Source: an uncultured Pelagibacteraceae bacterium
GTDB taxonomy: Bacteria; Pseudomonadota; Alphaproteobacteria; Pelagibacterales; Pelagibacteraceae
DNA: 64,000 nucleotides
Assembly: GCA_902617975.1 (NCBI GenBank)
Contig: CACMYV010000001.1
Span: forward strand, 1-64,000
Direction of reading: 5' to 3'
The translations under genes were made by a program, and so were the position numbers. The notes below the pieces were generated by a model. That model ran no database searches. It saw only the letters and a program-made list of their open reading frames with translations, and was not told the origin of the DNA. Shown piece by piece: positions 49,836 through 59,418 of the stretch. Within the stretch, counting starts at the first letter, position 1; every line of letters starts with the position of its first letter.

Positions 49836-50429
49836 ATGACATTTGAATTACCAAAACTAGATTATTCTAATGAGGCTTTGTCTCCAATAATGTCACAAGA
49901 AACATTAGAATTACATCATGGAAAACATCATCAAACCTACATAACAAATCTTAACAATTTTATAAAAGATACGGACATGGCTGAAATGTCATTGGAAGAT
50001 ATAATTGTTAAAAGCTCAAAAGATAACTCAAAAGCTGGAATATTTAATAATGCAAGCCAGCATTGGAACCATAATCTTTTTTGGAAGTGCATGAAGCCAA
50101 AAGGTGGTGGGAATATTCCGTCAAAACTTGAGAAAAAAATTGTAGAAGATTTTGGAAGCGTTGAAAAATTTAAAGATCAATTTAAACAAGCAGGTATAAC
50201 TCAATTTGGATCAGGTTGGTGTTGGTTATCTTTAAATAATGATAAATTGGTCGTTACAAAAACAGCTAATGCTGCTAATCCTTTAATTGATAACTTAAAA
50301 CCAATACTTGGTTGTGATGTCTGGGAACATTCATATTACATTGATTATAGAAATAGAAGACCTGAATATTTAGATAAATTTGTTGATAATCTTATAGATT
50401 GGGAATTTGTTGAATCTCTATTAATCTAA
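49836..50429 (+). CDS. sodB: Superoxide dismutase (Fe/Mn)
   Basis: FELPKLDYSNEALSPIMSQETLELHHGKHHQTYITNLN, FNNASQHWNHNLFWKCM, GCDVWEHSYYIDYRNRRPEYL. Confidence 0.96.
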   Translation: MTFELPKLDYSNEALSPIMSQETLELHHGKHHQTYITNLNNFIKDTDMAEMSLEDIIVKSSKDNSKAGIFNNASQHWNHNLFWKCMKPKGGGNIPSKLEKKIVEDFGSVEKFKDQFKQAGITQFGSGWCWLSLNNDKLVVTKTANAANPLIDNLKPILGCDVWEHSYYIDYRNRRPEYLDKFVDNLIDWEFVESLLI

Positions 50430-50472
50430 TTAATCCTAGAACTTTTTGAGATAAAACAAAGTTTGAAGCAGT

Positions 50473-50700
50473 ATGAACAAGGAAAATACAAGTAAACTGT
50501 GGAAAATTATTCAGGAAGCTGGCGATTATTTGGATGGTCAACTTCCTGATCACCCAAATCATCCAAAAGGAAGAAATCCATATGCTCATGTAGCAATATG
50601 TGTAAAAAACAAATTTAATTCTACATATAAAGATATTCCTGATGACAAATTTGATGAAGTAATCAACTATATTAAATTTTTAAAAGAAAATCCTAGTTAA
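50473..50700 (+). CDS. Hypothetical protein, 75 aa
   Basis: Complete ORF between sodB and the convergent threonine aldolase gene; ends 50700, 3-4 nt overlap region with the opposite stop. Confidence 0.6.
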   Translation: MNKENTSKLWKIIQEAGDYLDGQLPDHPNHPKGRNPYAHVAICVKNKFNSTYKDIPDDKFDEVINYIKFLKENPS

Positions 50701-51746
50701 TTAGATATAGTTTTTAGAAACTCTTCTACTTCACTACTTTTGGTATTCCAAGCTGTAACAAGTCTAACCGTCTTACCGCCTAATTCCTCATTGCTCATCA
50801 TATATTCTTCTGAATTTAAATGCTCAACCATCTTTTTTGGCAGTTTAACAAAAACTTCATTTGCCTCAGTTGGATATTCAAGTTTAACTTGATTACTAGA
50901 AACTAAACCATCGCTTAATTTTTTTGCCATCAGATTTGCATGTCTTGCATTTTTTAACCAAACATTATTTGAGATATATCCATCTAATTGTGCAGAAACA
51001 AAACGCATTTTAGACAATAGATGACCGGATCTTTTTAACAAAAAAGGTAAATTGCCAACTAATTCCTTATTAAATATAATAATTGCTTCAGCTGCTATAC
51101 ATCCGTTCTTCGTTGCCCCAAAAGATAATATGTCAATTCCTGATTTCCATGTCATTTCTGCAGGTGTAACATCAAGTGAAACAAGCGCATTAGCAAACCT
51201 AGCACCATCCATATGTACTTTTAATTTTTTTTTATGTGCAATTTCAGAGATATTTCTAATTTGATCTAAAGTATAAACTTCACCAGTTTCTGTTGCTTGA
51301 GTAATGCTAACAATAGATGGTTGAGTATGATGCACAATTCCAAACCCTCCAATATTATCATTTAGCTCATCAACTGTTATTTTGCCGTCTTTACCGTTTA
51401 ATGGAACAAGTTTTGCTCCACCTGTATAAAATTCAGGGGCTCCACACTCATCAACATTGATATGAGAAAATTTATGGCAATAAATATTTCCAAATGATGG
51501 AGAAATAGCAGAAAGTGCTAAAGCATTTGATGCAGTTCCTGATGCTGTGGGGTAAACAATTACATCCTTTTCGAAAATTTTAGAAAATTTTTCTTGTAAC
51601 ACACCTGAAATTTCATCGTTACCATACGGAGGAGCAATACCATCATTTGCTTTGATAATTGCATCCAAAACTTCTGGACAAGCTCCTGTCACATTGTCTG
51701 AAGCAAATTTTACTCTTTTACGTTTTGTATTAATTTTTGCGTTCAT
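50697..51746 (-). CDS. ltaE: Low-specificity L-threonine aldolase family protein
   Basis: FASDNVTGACPEVLDAI, YPTASGTASNALALSAI, HMDGARFANALV, LSFGATKNGCIAAEAI (PLP Lys). Confidence 0.91.
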   Translation of the reverse strand: MNAKINTKRKRVKFASDNVTGACPEVLDAIIKANDGIAPPYGNDEISGVLQEKFSKIFEKDVIVYPTASGTASNALALSAISPSFGNIYCHKFSHINVDECGAPEFYTGGAKLVPLNGKDGKITVDELNDNIGGFGIVHHTQPSIVSITQATETGEVYTLDQIRNISEIAHKKKLKVHMDGARFANALVSLDVTPAEMTWKSGIDILSFGATKNGCIAAEAIIIFNKELVGNLPFLLKRSGHLLSKMRFVSAQLDGYISNNVWLKNARHANLMAKKLSDGLVSSNQVKLEYPTEANEVFVKLPKKMVEHLNSEEYMMSNEELGGKTVRLVTAWNTKSSEVEEFLKTISN

Positions 51747-51747
51747 T

Positions 51748-52863
51748 TTATTGTTTTGGAAAATAATCTTTTAAAGTACCTTCTCTATAAACATCGGCTG
51801 TACAACAATGAAGGCCTCCACCAAAAGCATATGCATCTCTCAATTCTACAGGGATAACTTCCATACCTAATTTATCTAACTGTTCAGCTTGATATTTTTC
51901 ACTTTTTTCAACGCATACAGTTTTAGGGTCAAGAACTAAAACATTCATTGATAGCCATACTGAAGAGTAACAAAGTGGTGGTGGGGTATTATGAGCAGGT
52001 TGTGCAGCATCAATAATTTCCCATCCATTATCTTCAAATAATTTTCTTTGTTCTTTTGGAAGTCTTCGTTGTGGATTATTAATAATTAACCCTTCTTTAA
52101 TTGGGGTAAAGGTTGCATCAATATGAATTGGATAAGGATCGCCTGGGAAATTTACAGCATGAACTCTATGATCCTTAAAATGTCTTTTTATCCAATCAAT
52201 TCCTTTTAAGTTAGTTGTAAATCCGTGTTGTACAACCAAATCCTTTCCAAATCTTAAAATATCTGCGGCATCAAATAATGGCTCTTCCTCGGTTGTGACA
52301 AAGTATTTATTTTCTGTCCATTCAAGTCTTTTAGTTACACCAATTTTATCTGATAAATAATCTTTTCTATAATCGGCATCTGTTAATCTGGGTTTTGGCG
52401 CTGACTCATGTCTCATATTTGGATCTTTATTATAATAGTCTTTTAATAATGGTCTGTAACATAGGTACTCAAACCATCTGCACCTGTAGCTCATTGTAGC
52501 TTCTAATATTTCATTTCCCACAGTTAACAAAACATCTCGAGGTGGCATACATCCAAACATAGTTTCGGCTTTCCAGTCAGGAGTTGATGTTGGTTGATTA
52601 AAATCTAAAGGTGTTGGTCTATCAACTTTTATTCCCCTTTTTTCAAGCAAATTTGAAAAGTTATCTAATAGTTCATTAGCTTTATCGACAGTGTCCTTAG
52701 TTCTTGGACCATAAGTTCCTCGCATATCAGAGTCTTCTGGAACTTTAGCATCTAAAGCAGGTTCAGGTGCTGGAATACAAGTACCATCTGCTCTTCCAAC
52801 AATTACATGTTTTAATGGATCCCATTCATTCCAACTATTAACAATCTTATTATTTTGAACCAT
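51748..52863 (-). CDS. Glycine amidinotransferase (AGAT-type)
   Basis: SWNEWDPLKHVIVGRADGTCIPAPEPA, FDAADILRFGKDLVVQ, PIHIDATFTPIKEGL, FGGGLHCCTADVYREGTLKDYF: conserved Asp/His/Cys catalytic contexts of AGAT. Confidence 0.88.
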   Translation of the reverse strand: MVQNNKIVNSWNEWDPLKHVIVGRADGTCIPAPEPALDAKVPEDSDMRGTYGPRTKDTVDKANELLDNFSNLLEKRGIKVDRPTPLDFNQPTSTPDWKAETMFGCMPPRDVLLTVGNEILEATMSYRCRWFEYLCYRPLLKDYYNKDPNMRHESAPKPRLTDADYRKDYLSDKIGVTKRLEWTENKYFVTTEEEPLFDAADILRFGKDLVVQHGFTTNLKGIDWIKRHFKDHRVHAVNFPGDPYPIHIDATFTPIKEGLIINNPQRRLPKEQRKLFEDNGWEIIDAAQPAHNTPPPLCYSSVWLSMNVLVLDPKTVCVEKSEKYQAEQLDKLGMEVIPVELRDAYAFGGGLHCCTADVYREGTLKDYFPKQ

Positions 52864-52869
52864 GTAAAA

Positions 52870-53775
52870 TTAATTTAATCCAATAAATCTTCTATTAGAT
52901 TGCATTATCATACTATAATAAAAAATAGCTAAAAAAATAAAGAAGCCACCAATAATTGTATTAGTTGAAGGAATTTCATTTATTCCAAGCCATGGCAGCC
53001 AAACCCAAAATATTCCTCCTATTACTTCAGTCAAAGACAATAGCGTTAAATCAGCTGCAGGAATATGTTTAGACCCAATTGAATAAAGAATTAAGCCCAT
53101 GCACACAAGTGTTCCATGAGTGGCAAATAATGCTTCATTTTTATTTGAAGATAAGAAATTTGCATCGTTATTTAAAAGCATAACTGTTGAAAATAAAAAA
53201 CAAAATAATCCTGCTATAGCAACAGTTGTAAACTTAGGGGTTTGTTTTCTCCATCTCAGACTTACTGAAAAAATTGAAAAACCTAGTGCAGATACTAATC
53301 CAAAAATTAGACCCATTAAAGAATTTTCTTCGTCATTACCGTAGGCCATTACTATTATACCAAATGCAGCGACTAAAATTGATATCCAAACTGTGATTGA
53401 AATTTTTTCTTTCAAAAATAGAAAACCAAGTAGCGCGGTTATAAAAGGCATTGCAGCTAAACATAATAAAGTTACTGCTGCTGTCGTGTTAGTAATTGAC
53501 CAAATAAAAGTTATCATTGCTGTTCCTAAACCGACACCACCTATAATTCCAGATATCCCAATTTTAAAATAATTTTTATAAAATGAAATTCCTTCTTCCA
53601 GAAATAAGTAAACATTCAGCAATAAAAAAATAACAATGCCTCTTGCAAACAAGTATTGCCAAGGGACAGTTTCGGGTTGGTCTATATGTCTTACAACATA
53701 TGGTCCAAATGACCAAAGTATGCCTGCAAATAAAACAATTGGAATAGCTACTTTAGGATTTTTTAAATCAGGCAT
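52870..53775 (-). CDS. EamA/DMT-family permease
   Basis: Ten TM segments; VTLLCLAAMPFITALLGFLFLKEKIS; LTLLSLTEVIGGIFWVWL. Confidence 0.85.
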   Translation of the reverse strand: MPDLKNPKVAIPIVLFAGILWSFGPYVVRHIDQPETVPWQYLFARGIVIFLLLNVYLFLEEGISFYKNYFKIGISGIIGGVGLGTAMITFIWSITNTTAAVTLLCLAAMPFITALLGFLFLKEKISITVWISILVAAFGIIVMAYGNDEENSLMGLIFGLVSALGFSIFSVSLRWRKQTPKFTTVAIAGLFCFLFSTVMLLNNDANFLSSNKNEALFATHGTLVCMGLILYSIGSKHIPAADLTLLSLTEVIGGIFWVWLPWLGINEIPSTNTIIGGFFIFLAIFYYSMIMQSNRRFIGLN

Positions 53776-53822
53776 AAATTAATTTATTTTTTATAAATTT
53801 TTAGTGATATTATTAAATAAAT

Positions 53823-54224
53823 ATGGATTTAGATATAATAAAAATTGCATCCGACACGACTAATAATAAAATATTGAAAGATTACACTCATAGATCGAAA
53901 TATAAAAATAAAACTTGTGGCGATATAATTGAAATGAGAGTTAATATTAAGAAAAATATAATACAAGATATTGGGTATCAGACAAAATCCTGTGTTTACT
54001 GTCAAGCTTCTGCAAGCTTAATATCTCATAAACTTATCAAAAAAAGTAAAAATAAAATTAATTATTTGTTAAAAAATCTTATCGATTATTTTGAAAATGA
54101 AATTAAACCTTTGCCAAAAAATCTAAATAAATTTAATAAATTGTTTAATAAAAAAAATATATCTAGAAAAAACTGTGTATTAATGCCATTAATTGCAATT
54201 AAGAAACTCAGCATTGATGAATAA
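53823..54224 (+). CDS. NifU/IscU-like iron-sulfur cluster scaffold protein
   Basis: KTCGDIIEMRV, TKSCVYCQASASLIS, SRKNCVLMPLIAIK: three conserved Cys positions of SufU/IscU-type proteins. Confidence 0.78.
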   Translation: MDLDIIKIASDTTNNKILKDYTHRSKYKNKTCGDIIEMRVNIKKNIIQDIGYQTKSCVYCQASASLISHKLIKKSKNKINYLLKNLIDYFENEIKPLPKNLNKFNKLFNKKNISRKNCVLMPLIAIKKLSIDE

Positions 54225-54681
54225 TTTAGATATTAAAAAACCTGCTATCGCTGCAATATTTTCTACTATGACAATTGGGGTTTTGTCATTGCTTACTTAT
54301 AAAACACCTTATGGATTATTTTTGATTGCTTCCTTTGGTTCTACAATGGTTTTGCTTTATGGGTATCCAGAAAGTCCTTTTGCAAAACCTAAAAATATAT
54401 TTTTTGGTCATTTTTTAACTTCACTTGTTGGTGTGATATTTGTGAATTTCGTTCCACTTCCGATATATATTATTATACCTGTTGCTGTTGGAATAGGTGT
54501 CGGATTAATGATTATTCTTAATGTAACCCACCCTCCCGCAGGAGGAAATCCTATAATTGTGATCATGGGGTCAGTTTCATTTGAATATTTAATTTCCCCA
54601 GTTATAAGCGGATCAATTATTGTGATAGTTTTTGGCATAATCTTGAACAAATTTATTGCTAAAAGGAATTACCCAAAATAA
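54217..54681 (+). CDS. HPP-family membrane protein
   Basis: FGSTMVLLYGYPESPFAKPKNIFFGHFLTSLVGV, THPPAGGNPIIVIMG. Start taken at ATG 54217. Confidence 0.85.
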   Translation: MNNLDIKKPAIAAIFSTMTIGVLSLLTYKTPYGLFLIASFGSTMVLLYGYPESPFAKPKNIFFGHFLTSLVGVIFVNFVPLPIYIIIPVAVGIGVGLMIILNVTHPPAGGNPIIVIMGSVSFEYLISPVISGSIIVIVFGIILNKFIAKRNYPK

Positions 54682-54775
54682 ACACAATTTGTTTGCTAGT
54701 CCTATTTAACTTGTGCTAGTCTTTTCAAATAATAATTAATAATTCAGCTTAGAGAAGCTAGTAATAGGAGTAAAA

Positions 54776-55975
54776 ATGAAAGTACTTTGTGTATTGTATG
54801 ATGATCCAAAAGGAGGAATGCCTAAATCATATCCTCTGTCGGATTTACCAAAATTAGAGAAATATCCAGATGGAATGACATTGCCATCGCCTAAAGGAAG
54901 AGATTTTACACCAGGCCAATTACTTGGTTGTGTTTCAGGTGAACTTGGTTTGAGAAAGTTTTTAGAGAGTAATGGACACGAATTGGTTGTTACTAACAGT
55001 AAAGATGGAGATGGATGCGAAGCGGATAAACATATTGTTGATGCTGACATTGTTATCTCTCAACCATTTTTCCCTTATTATTTAACTAAAGAAAGAATCG
55101 CTAAAGCTAAAAACCTTAAGATGGCAATAACAGCAGGAATAGGTTCTGATCACGTTGATTTACAAGCAGCAATGGATAATAAAATTGATGTTGTTGAAGT
55201 AACTTTCTGTAATTCTAGATCAGTTGCTGAACACATAGTAATGATGATTGTTTCAATGGTTAGAGATTATCACAATCAACATAGAATAGTTAATGAAGGT
55301 GGATGGAATATTGCAGATGCTGTTCAAAGAAGTTATGACGTTGAAGGAATGCATATAGGAACCGTTGCTGCTGGAAGGATCGGATTAGATGCACTTAGAA
55401 AAATGAAACCATTTGATGTTCATTTGCACTATTTTGACAGACATAAATTACCTGACAGTGTTGAAAAAGAACTAAACTTAACTTTTCATGAATCAGTGGA
55501 GTCTATGGTAAAAGTTTGCGACGTTGTTACAATTAATTGCCCACTTCATCCTGAAACTGAAAATTTGTTTGATGATGAAATGATAAGTAAAATGAAAAAA
55601 GGAGCATACATAGTTAACACTGCAAGAGGTAAAATTTGTAATCGAGATGCAATAGCTAAAGCCCTAAAAAGTGGACAGCTAAGTGGTTACGCAGGTGATG
55701 TATGGTTTCCACAGCCTGCTCCAAACGACCATGTATGGAGAACAATGCCAAATCATGGAATGACACCTCACACTTCTGGTACATCTTTATCTGCTCAAGC
55801 AAGATATGCAGATGGTGTTAGAGAAATATTGGAATGTTTCTTTGAAGGAAAAGAAATTAGAAATCAATATTTGATCGTAAAAGATGGCCAATTAGCAGGA
55901 ATGGGTGCGCATTCTTACAGTAAAGGGTCTGCAACTAGTGGATCAGAAGAAGCTGCTAAATATCAAAAAAAATAA
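54776..55975 (+). CDS. fdh: NAD-dependent formate dehydrogenase
   Basis: KPFDVHLHYFDRHKLP, ITAGIGSDHVDLQAA, GTVAAGRIG, GYAGDVWFPQPAPNDHVWRTMPNHGMTPHTSGTSLSAQARYADG. Confidence 0.94.
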   Translation: MKVLCVLYDDPKGGMPKSYPLSDLPKLEKYPDGMTLPSPKGRDFTPGQLLGCVSGELGLRKFLESNGHELVVTNSKDGDGCEADKHIVDADIVISQPFFPYYLTKERIAKAKNLKMAITAGIGSDHVDLQAAMDNKIDVVEVTFCNSRSVAEHIVMMIVSMVRDYHNQHRIVNEGGWNIADAVQRSYDVEGMHIGTVAAGRIGLDALRKMKPFDVHLHYFDRHKLPDSVEKELNLTFHESVESMVKVCDVVTINCPLHPETENLFDDEMISKMKKGAYIVNTARGKICNRDAIAKALKSGQLSGYAGDVWFPQPAPNDHVWRTMPNHGMTPHTSGTSLSAQARYADGVREILECFFEGKEIRNQYLIVKDGQLAGMGAHSYSKGSATSGSEEAAKYQKK

Positions 55976-55985
55976 AATAAATTTA

Positions 55986-56022
55986 TTAAAGGTATGCTAC
56001 TTAAATAAGTAGCTACCTTTAA
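55986..56022 (+). terminator. Hairpin after formate dehydrogenase gene
   Basis: ttaaaggta-tg-ctactt-aaat-aagtag-c-tacctttaa: long interrupted stem immediately 3' of the stop codon. Confidence 0.6.
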
Positions 56023-56061
56023 TACCATAGATTTAAACCCTCATTATTATATATTTTAGAT

Positions 56062-56634
56062 ATGAGGTTATTTTACTACTTTTTACTATTATTTCTTGTA
56101 TCGACATCATTCTCTCATTCAAAAGATAAAGCGTATTTTGCAGGAGGTTGCTTCTGGTGCATGGAAGAATCTTTTGAAATGTTGGAAGGTGTAGAAGAAG
56201 TTATATCAGGTTACTCAGGAGGGATCACTGCAAATCCAACATATAGAGAAGTCACCTATGGAGATACTGGTCATTTTGAGGTTGTTGAAATAATTTATGA
56301 CAAAGAGAAAATATCCTATAAAGAACTCTTAAAAAACTTCTGGCTTAATATTGATCCATTTGATGCTTATGGCCAGTTTTGCGATAAAGGATACAGCTAC
56401 AGATCTGTAGCATTTTATGAAAACGATTATCAGAAAGATTTAATTGAGAAAGATATAAAAAGATTAGAAAAGAAATTTAAAAAGAAGGTAGTCACATATG
56501 TTAAAGAATTTGAGATTTTTTACAAAGCAGAGGATAAACATCAAGATTACTATCAAGTATATTTAGAAAATTATTTAAAATATAAGAAAGCATGCAAAAG
56601 AGAGAGAATACTTGATATTATTTGGGGATCATAA
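56062..56634 (+). CDS. msrA: Exported peptide-methionine (S)-S-oxide reductase MsrA
   Basis: Signal peptide MRLFYYFLLLFLVSTSFSHS; AYFAGGCFWCMEESFEML, SGYSGGITANPTYREVTYGDTGHFEVVEI. Confidence 0.93.
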   Translation: MRLFYYFLLLFLVSTSFSHSKDKAYFAGGCFWCMEESFEMLEGVEEVISGYSGGITANPTYREVTYGDTGHFEVVEIIYDKEKISYKELLKNFWLNIDPFDAYGQFCDKGYSYRSVAFYENDYQKDLIEKDIKRLEKKFKKKVVTYVKEFEIFYKAEDKHQDYYQVYLENYLKYKKACKRERILDIIWGS

Positions 56635-56637
56635 TTA

Positions 56638-57645
56638 ATGCCTGTAACAAGCAAATTCGTAGCTTTAAAAAACTATATCCCTACAGGTTTGCCAAAAGAA
56701 ACTGACTTTGCAATAAAAACAAAAGAGATATCTTTAGATGTCAAGAACAATGTATTGGTTTTAAATTTATGGATTTCAGTTGATCCTTATATGAGGGCAA
56801 GGATGACTGAAAGAAAAAACTATAAACCACCTTTTAATATTGGTGAAGAGATGGAAGGTTATGCGTTAGGAATAGTTAAAGAATCTAAAGACAAAAATTT
56901 TAAAGAAGGAGATATTGTTTTTAGTAATTTTGGAATGAGAGATTACTTTGTTTGTAATTCCAATGATCTAAAAAAAATTGAGCCAATGAATATTCCTATA
57001 CAAACATATCTAGGTCCACTTGGAATGACAGGTCATACAGCTTATATAGGACTTTTTAAACATGGTGAATTAAAACCAGGTCAAACAATCCTTGTTTCTT
57101 CAGCTGGAGGTAGTGTTGGATCTACTGTTTGTCAAATTGCAAAAAATATGGGTTGTAAAGTAATTGCAAGTACAGGATCAGATGAAAAAGTTAAATGGTT
57201 AAAAAATGATTTAAAAATTGATCATGCGTTTAACTATAAAAAAATTGAAAATCTTGTTTTGCATCTTAAAGAAGTTTGTCCTGAAGGATTTGATTTATAT
57301 TTTGATAATGTAGGTGGTGATTTCTTAGAGTCAGCTATTTTTCAAATGAAGAACTTTGGAAGGATTGTAATTTGTGGAAGGATATCCCAAATGAATGCAA
57401 CTAATCCTGGCTCTGGTTTAAAAAATATGGCTCATGTTCTTGTAAAAAGACTAACTATTAAAGGTTTTATAATTTTTGATCATGAAAATGATAGAGAACA
57501 GTTTGAAACCGATATGACTAAATGGTTATTAGAAGATAAAATTAAATTTAAAGAAACTGTTTACGAAGGTATAGAAAATACGCCAAAATCATTCATTGAT
57601 TTATTAGAAGGTAAAAACATAGGAAAAATGCTTGTAAAAATTTAA
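56638..57645 (+). CDS. NADP-dependent oxidoreductase, MDR family (CurA-like)
   Basis: SVDPYMRARM, LGPLGMTGHTAYIGLF, VSSAGGSVGSTVCQIAKNMGCKVIASTGSDEK, YFDNVGGDFLESAI. Confidence 0.92.
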   Translation: MPVTSKFVALKNYIPTGLPKETDFAIKTKEISLDVKNNVLVLNLWISVDPYMRARMTERKNYKPPFNIGEEMEGYALGIVKESKDKNFKEGDIVFSNFGMRDYFVCNSNDLKKIEPMNIPIQTYLGPLGMTGHTAYIGLFKHGELKPGQTILVSSAGGSVGSTVCQIAKNMGCKVIASTGSDEKVKWLKNDLKIDHAFNYKKIENLVLHLKEVCPEGFDLYFDNVGGDFLESAIFQMKNFGRIVICGRISQMNATNPGSGLKNMAHVLVKRLTIKGFIIFDHENDREQFETDMTKWLLEDKIKFKETVYEGIENTPKSFIDLLEGKNIGKMLVKI

Positions 57646-57656
57646 TTAGAATTTTT

Positions 57657-57827
57657 ATGAAATTTTTAAAGAAGTTTTATAGACCCTTTTTATTAACCTA
57701 TATTTTTTTGAGTATAGCTATCAGTTTTTATCCATCATTTGATTTTTACTCACTAAAAGGTCAAATTCTTATAATTGCTGTATCTTTTTTTAATGGGATG
57801 ATGGGAGTTTACGTAAAAAAATTATAA
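57657..57827 (+). CDS. Small membrane protein, 56 aa (not in ORF track)
   Basis: MKFLKKFYRPFLLTYIFLSIAISFYPSFDFYSLKGQILIIAVSFFNGMMGVYVKKL*; two hydrophobic segments; occupies the only gap between flanking genes. Confidence 0.65.
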   Translation: MKFLKKFYRPFLLTYIFLSIAISFYPSFDFYSLKGQILIIAVSFFNGMMGVYVKKL

Positions 57828-58925
57828 GACGTAGGGCTCGGGTCTTGCTGAGCTATTTAATACTCTTTCGACTGCAAAAACACTAATATCTATAGTTTGA
57901 TAATTGCCTGTAGTTATTAATTCAGTTAGAGCTCTACCAATTCCTGGTGCTTGCATTAAACCTCTGCCGGTAAATCCTGAGGCCATGTAAACATTTTCAT
58001 ATTTTGGATGTTTTCCAACTACAGCATTATTATCTAATTTGTTACAATCATAATATCCAGCCCATCCACCTGTTAACTTTAGTTCTTCAAATGCTGGTAT
58101 TCTTTTTGCAAGAGCAGGCCAAACTAATTCTTCAAAATCATTCCATGCAGGTTCAAGATCTTCTGCATCAAATACTGAAATTGGAGAACCTGCTAAATAT
58201 TCTTTTCCTTCTGGTCGCCAATATACTCCTGTTGTTAGATCTCCGGATAATGGCATCTCTGGAATATGTTTAGGACATTTAACTCTAAAGACTGTATGTT
58301 TTTGAGGTACTACAGGAATATCTTCAAGTAGTTCTTTAGTCCAACACCCAGCTGCAGAAATAATTGTCTTTGCATTAATTTCAGATAGGCTCTTAACTTC
58401 TCCCTTAATGAATTCTGCCCCAAGATCAATTGCTTTATGCTTTAATGCGCTATGAAATAAAAATGGATCAATCCATCCCTCGCTCTTGTTATCAGTAAAT
58501 GTTGCAGTTTCAATTCCTTCCTCATTAATGTAAGGAAAATATTTTTTCAATTCAGAACCTTTAATATTTTTTGTACCCGCTTCACATTCTTTATGATTTT
58601 CTAAAGCTCTGTATTGCTCTTCTGCATGATCTGGTCCAAACATTAGAAGGTATCCATTAGGCACCATGCTAGCTGTTGGATTTGGATTTTTTTCAGTTTT
58701 TAATAATTCTGGTATTTGAAATATAAATTCCCTTGCAAATTTTCCTAAAAGAATATTTTCTTTTTGAAAAAACTGTCGTCTAAATCCACCAAGTGATAAT
58801 GGGAATGACGCAGTTTTATAAGTTGGATCCCTTTCAATGACTTTTACTTTTCTGCCTTCTTTGGACATAAAGTATGCAGTTGCAGCTCCAATTATACCAC
58901 CACCTACTATTACAACATCATCCAT
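57822..58925 (-). CDS. FAD-dependent oxidoreductase (DAO/sarcosine-oxidase-like)
   Basis: DVVIVGGGIIGAATAYFMSKEGRKVKVIERD, GGWAGYYD, YMASGFTGRGLMQAPGIGRALTELI. Confidence 0.88.
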   Translation of the reverse strand: MDDVVIVGGGIIGAATAYFMSKEGRKVKVIERDPTYKTASFPLSLGGFRRQFFQKENILLGKFAREFIFQIPELLKTEKNPNPTASMVPNGYLLMFGPDHAEEQYRALENHKECEAGTKNIKGSELKKYFPYINEEGIETATFTDNKSEGWIDPFLFHSALKHKAIDLGAEFIKGEVKSLSEINAKTIISAAGCWTKELLEDIPVVPQKHTVFRVKCPKHIPEMPLSGDLTTGVYWRPEGKEYLAGSPISVFDAEDLEPAWNDFEELVWPALAKRIPAFEELKLTGGWAGYYDCNKLDNNAVVGKHPKYENVYMASGFTGRGLMQAPGIGRALTELITTGNYQTIDISVFAVERVLNSSARPEPYVL

Positions 58926-58926
58926 A

Positions 58927-59394
58927 TTAGTTTATCAAAAAAATGTTTATATTTAAAAGCAATGCAAAACAACACCATAACAAATATGGAATCATCAAAT
59001 ACATGCTTAATTGACTTATATTCTTATATTTAAATACCAATAAAACAATAAATATAATTAACACAACAAGATTTAAAATTGCTAAAGAAATATTATGGAA
59101 ACCAAAGAAAACAACACTCCAAGTTGTATTAAAAAAAAGATGAATGAAATATAAAAATACAATATTTAAATTTTTCGTGTTTTTATGCCACGCATTCCAT
59201 ATGGCTATTGTCATAAATAAATAAAGTAATGTCCATACTGGCCCAAATATCCAATCTGGTGGATTGTATTGAGGTTTAGATAAATTTGAATACCAAGGTT
59301 CTTTAAAATTTATAGTAACGAAACCTCCAATAAATGAAGCTGAAAACGTAGTAATTGCAAAGAGAATAAAAGATAAAATTTTATTTTTTAGCAT
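58927..59394 (-). CDS. tspO: TspO/MBR-family protein
   Basis: ASFIGGFVTINFKEPWYSNLSKPQYNPPDWIFGPVWTLLYLFMTIAIW. Confidence 0.94.
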   Translation of the reverse strand: MLKNKILSFILFAITTFSASFIGGFVTINFKEPWYSNLSKPQYNPPDWIFGPVWTLLYLFMTIAIWNAWHKNTKNLNIVFLYFIHLFFNTTWSVVFFGFHNISLAILNLVVLIIFIVLLVFKYKNISQLSMYLMIPYLLWCCFALLLNINIFLIN

Positions 59395-59418
59395 TTAAGT
59401 ACTATACAGCAGTTAAAT

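Noticed and set aside
58004-58273. Plus-strand ORF inside the FAD oxidoreductase gene
   Set aside because: Antisense shadow, repetitive Leu/Gln composition.
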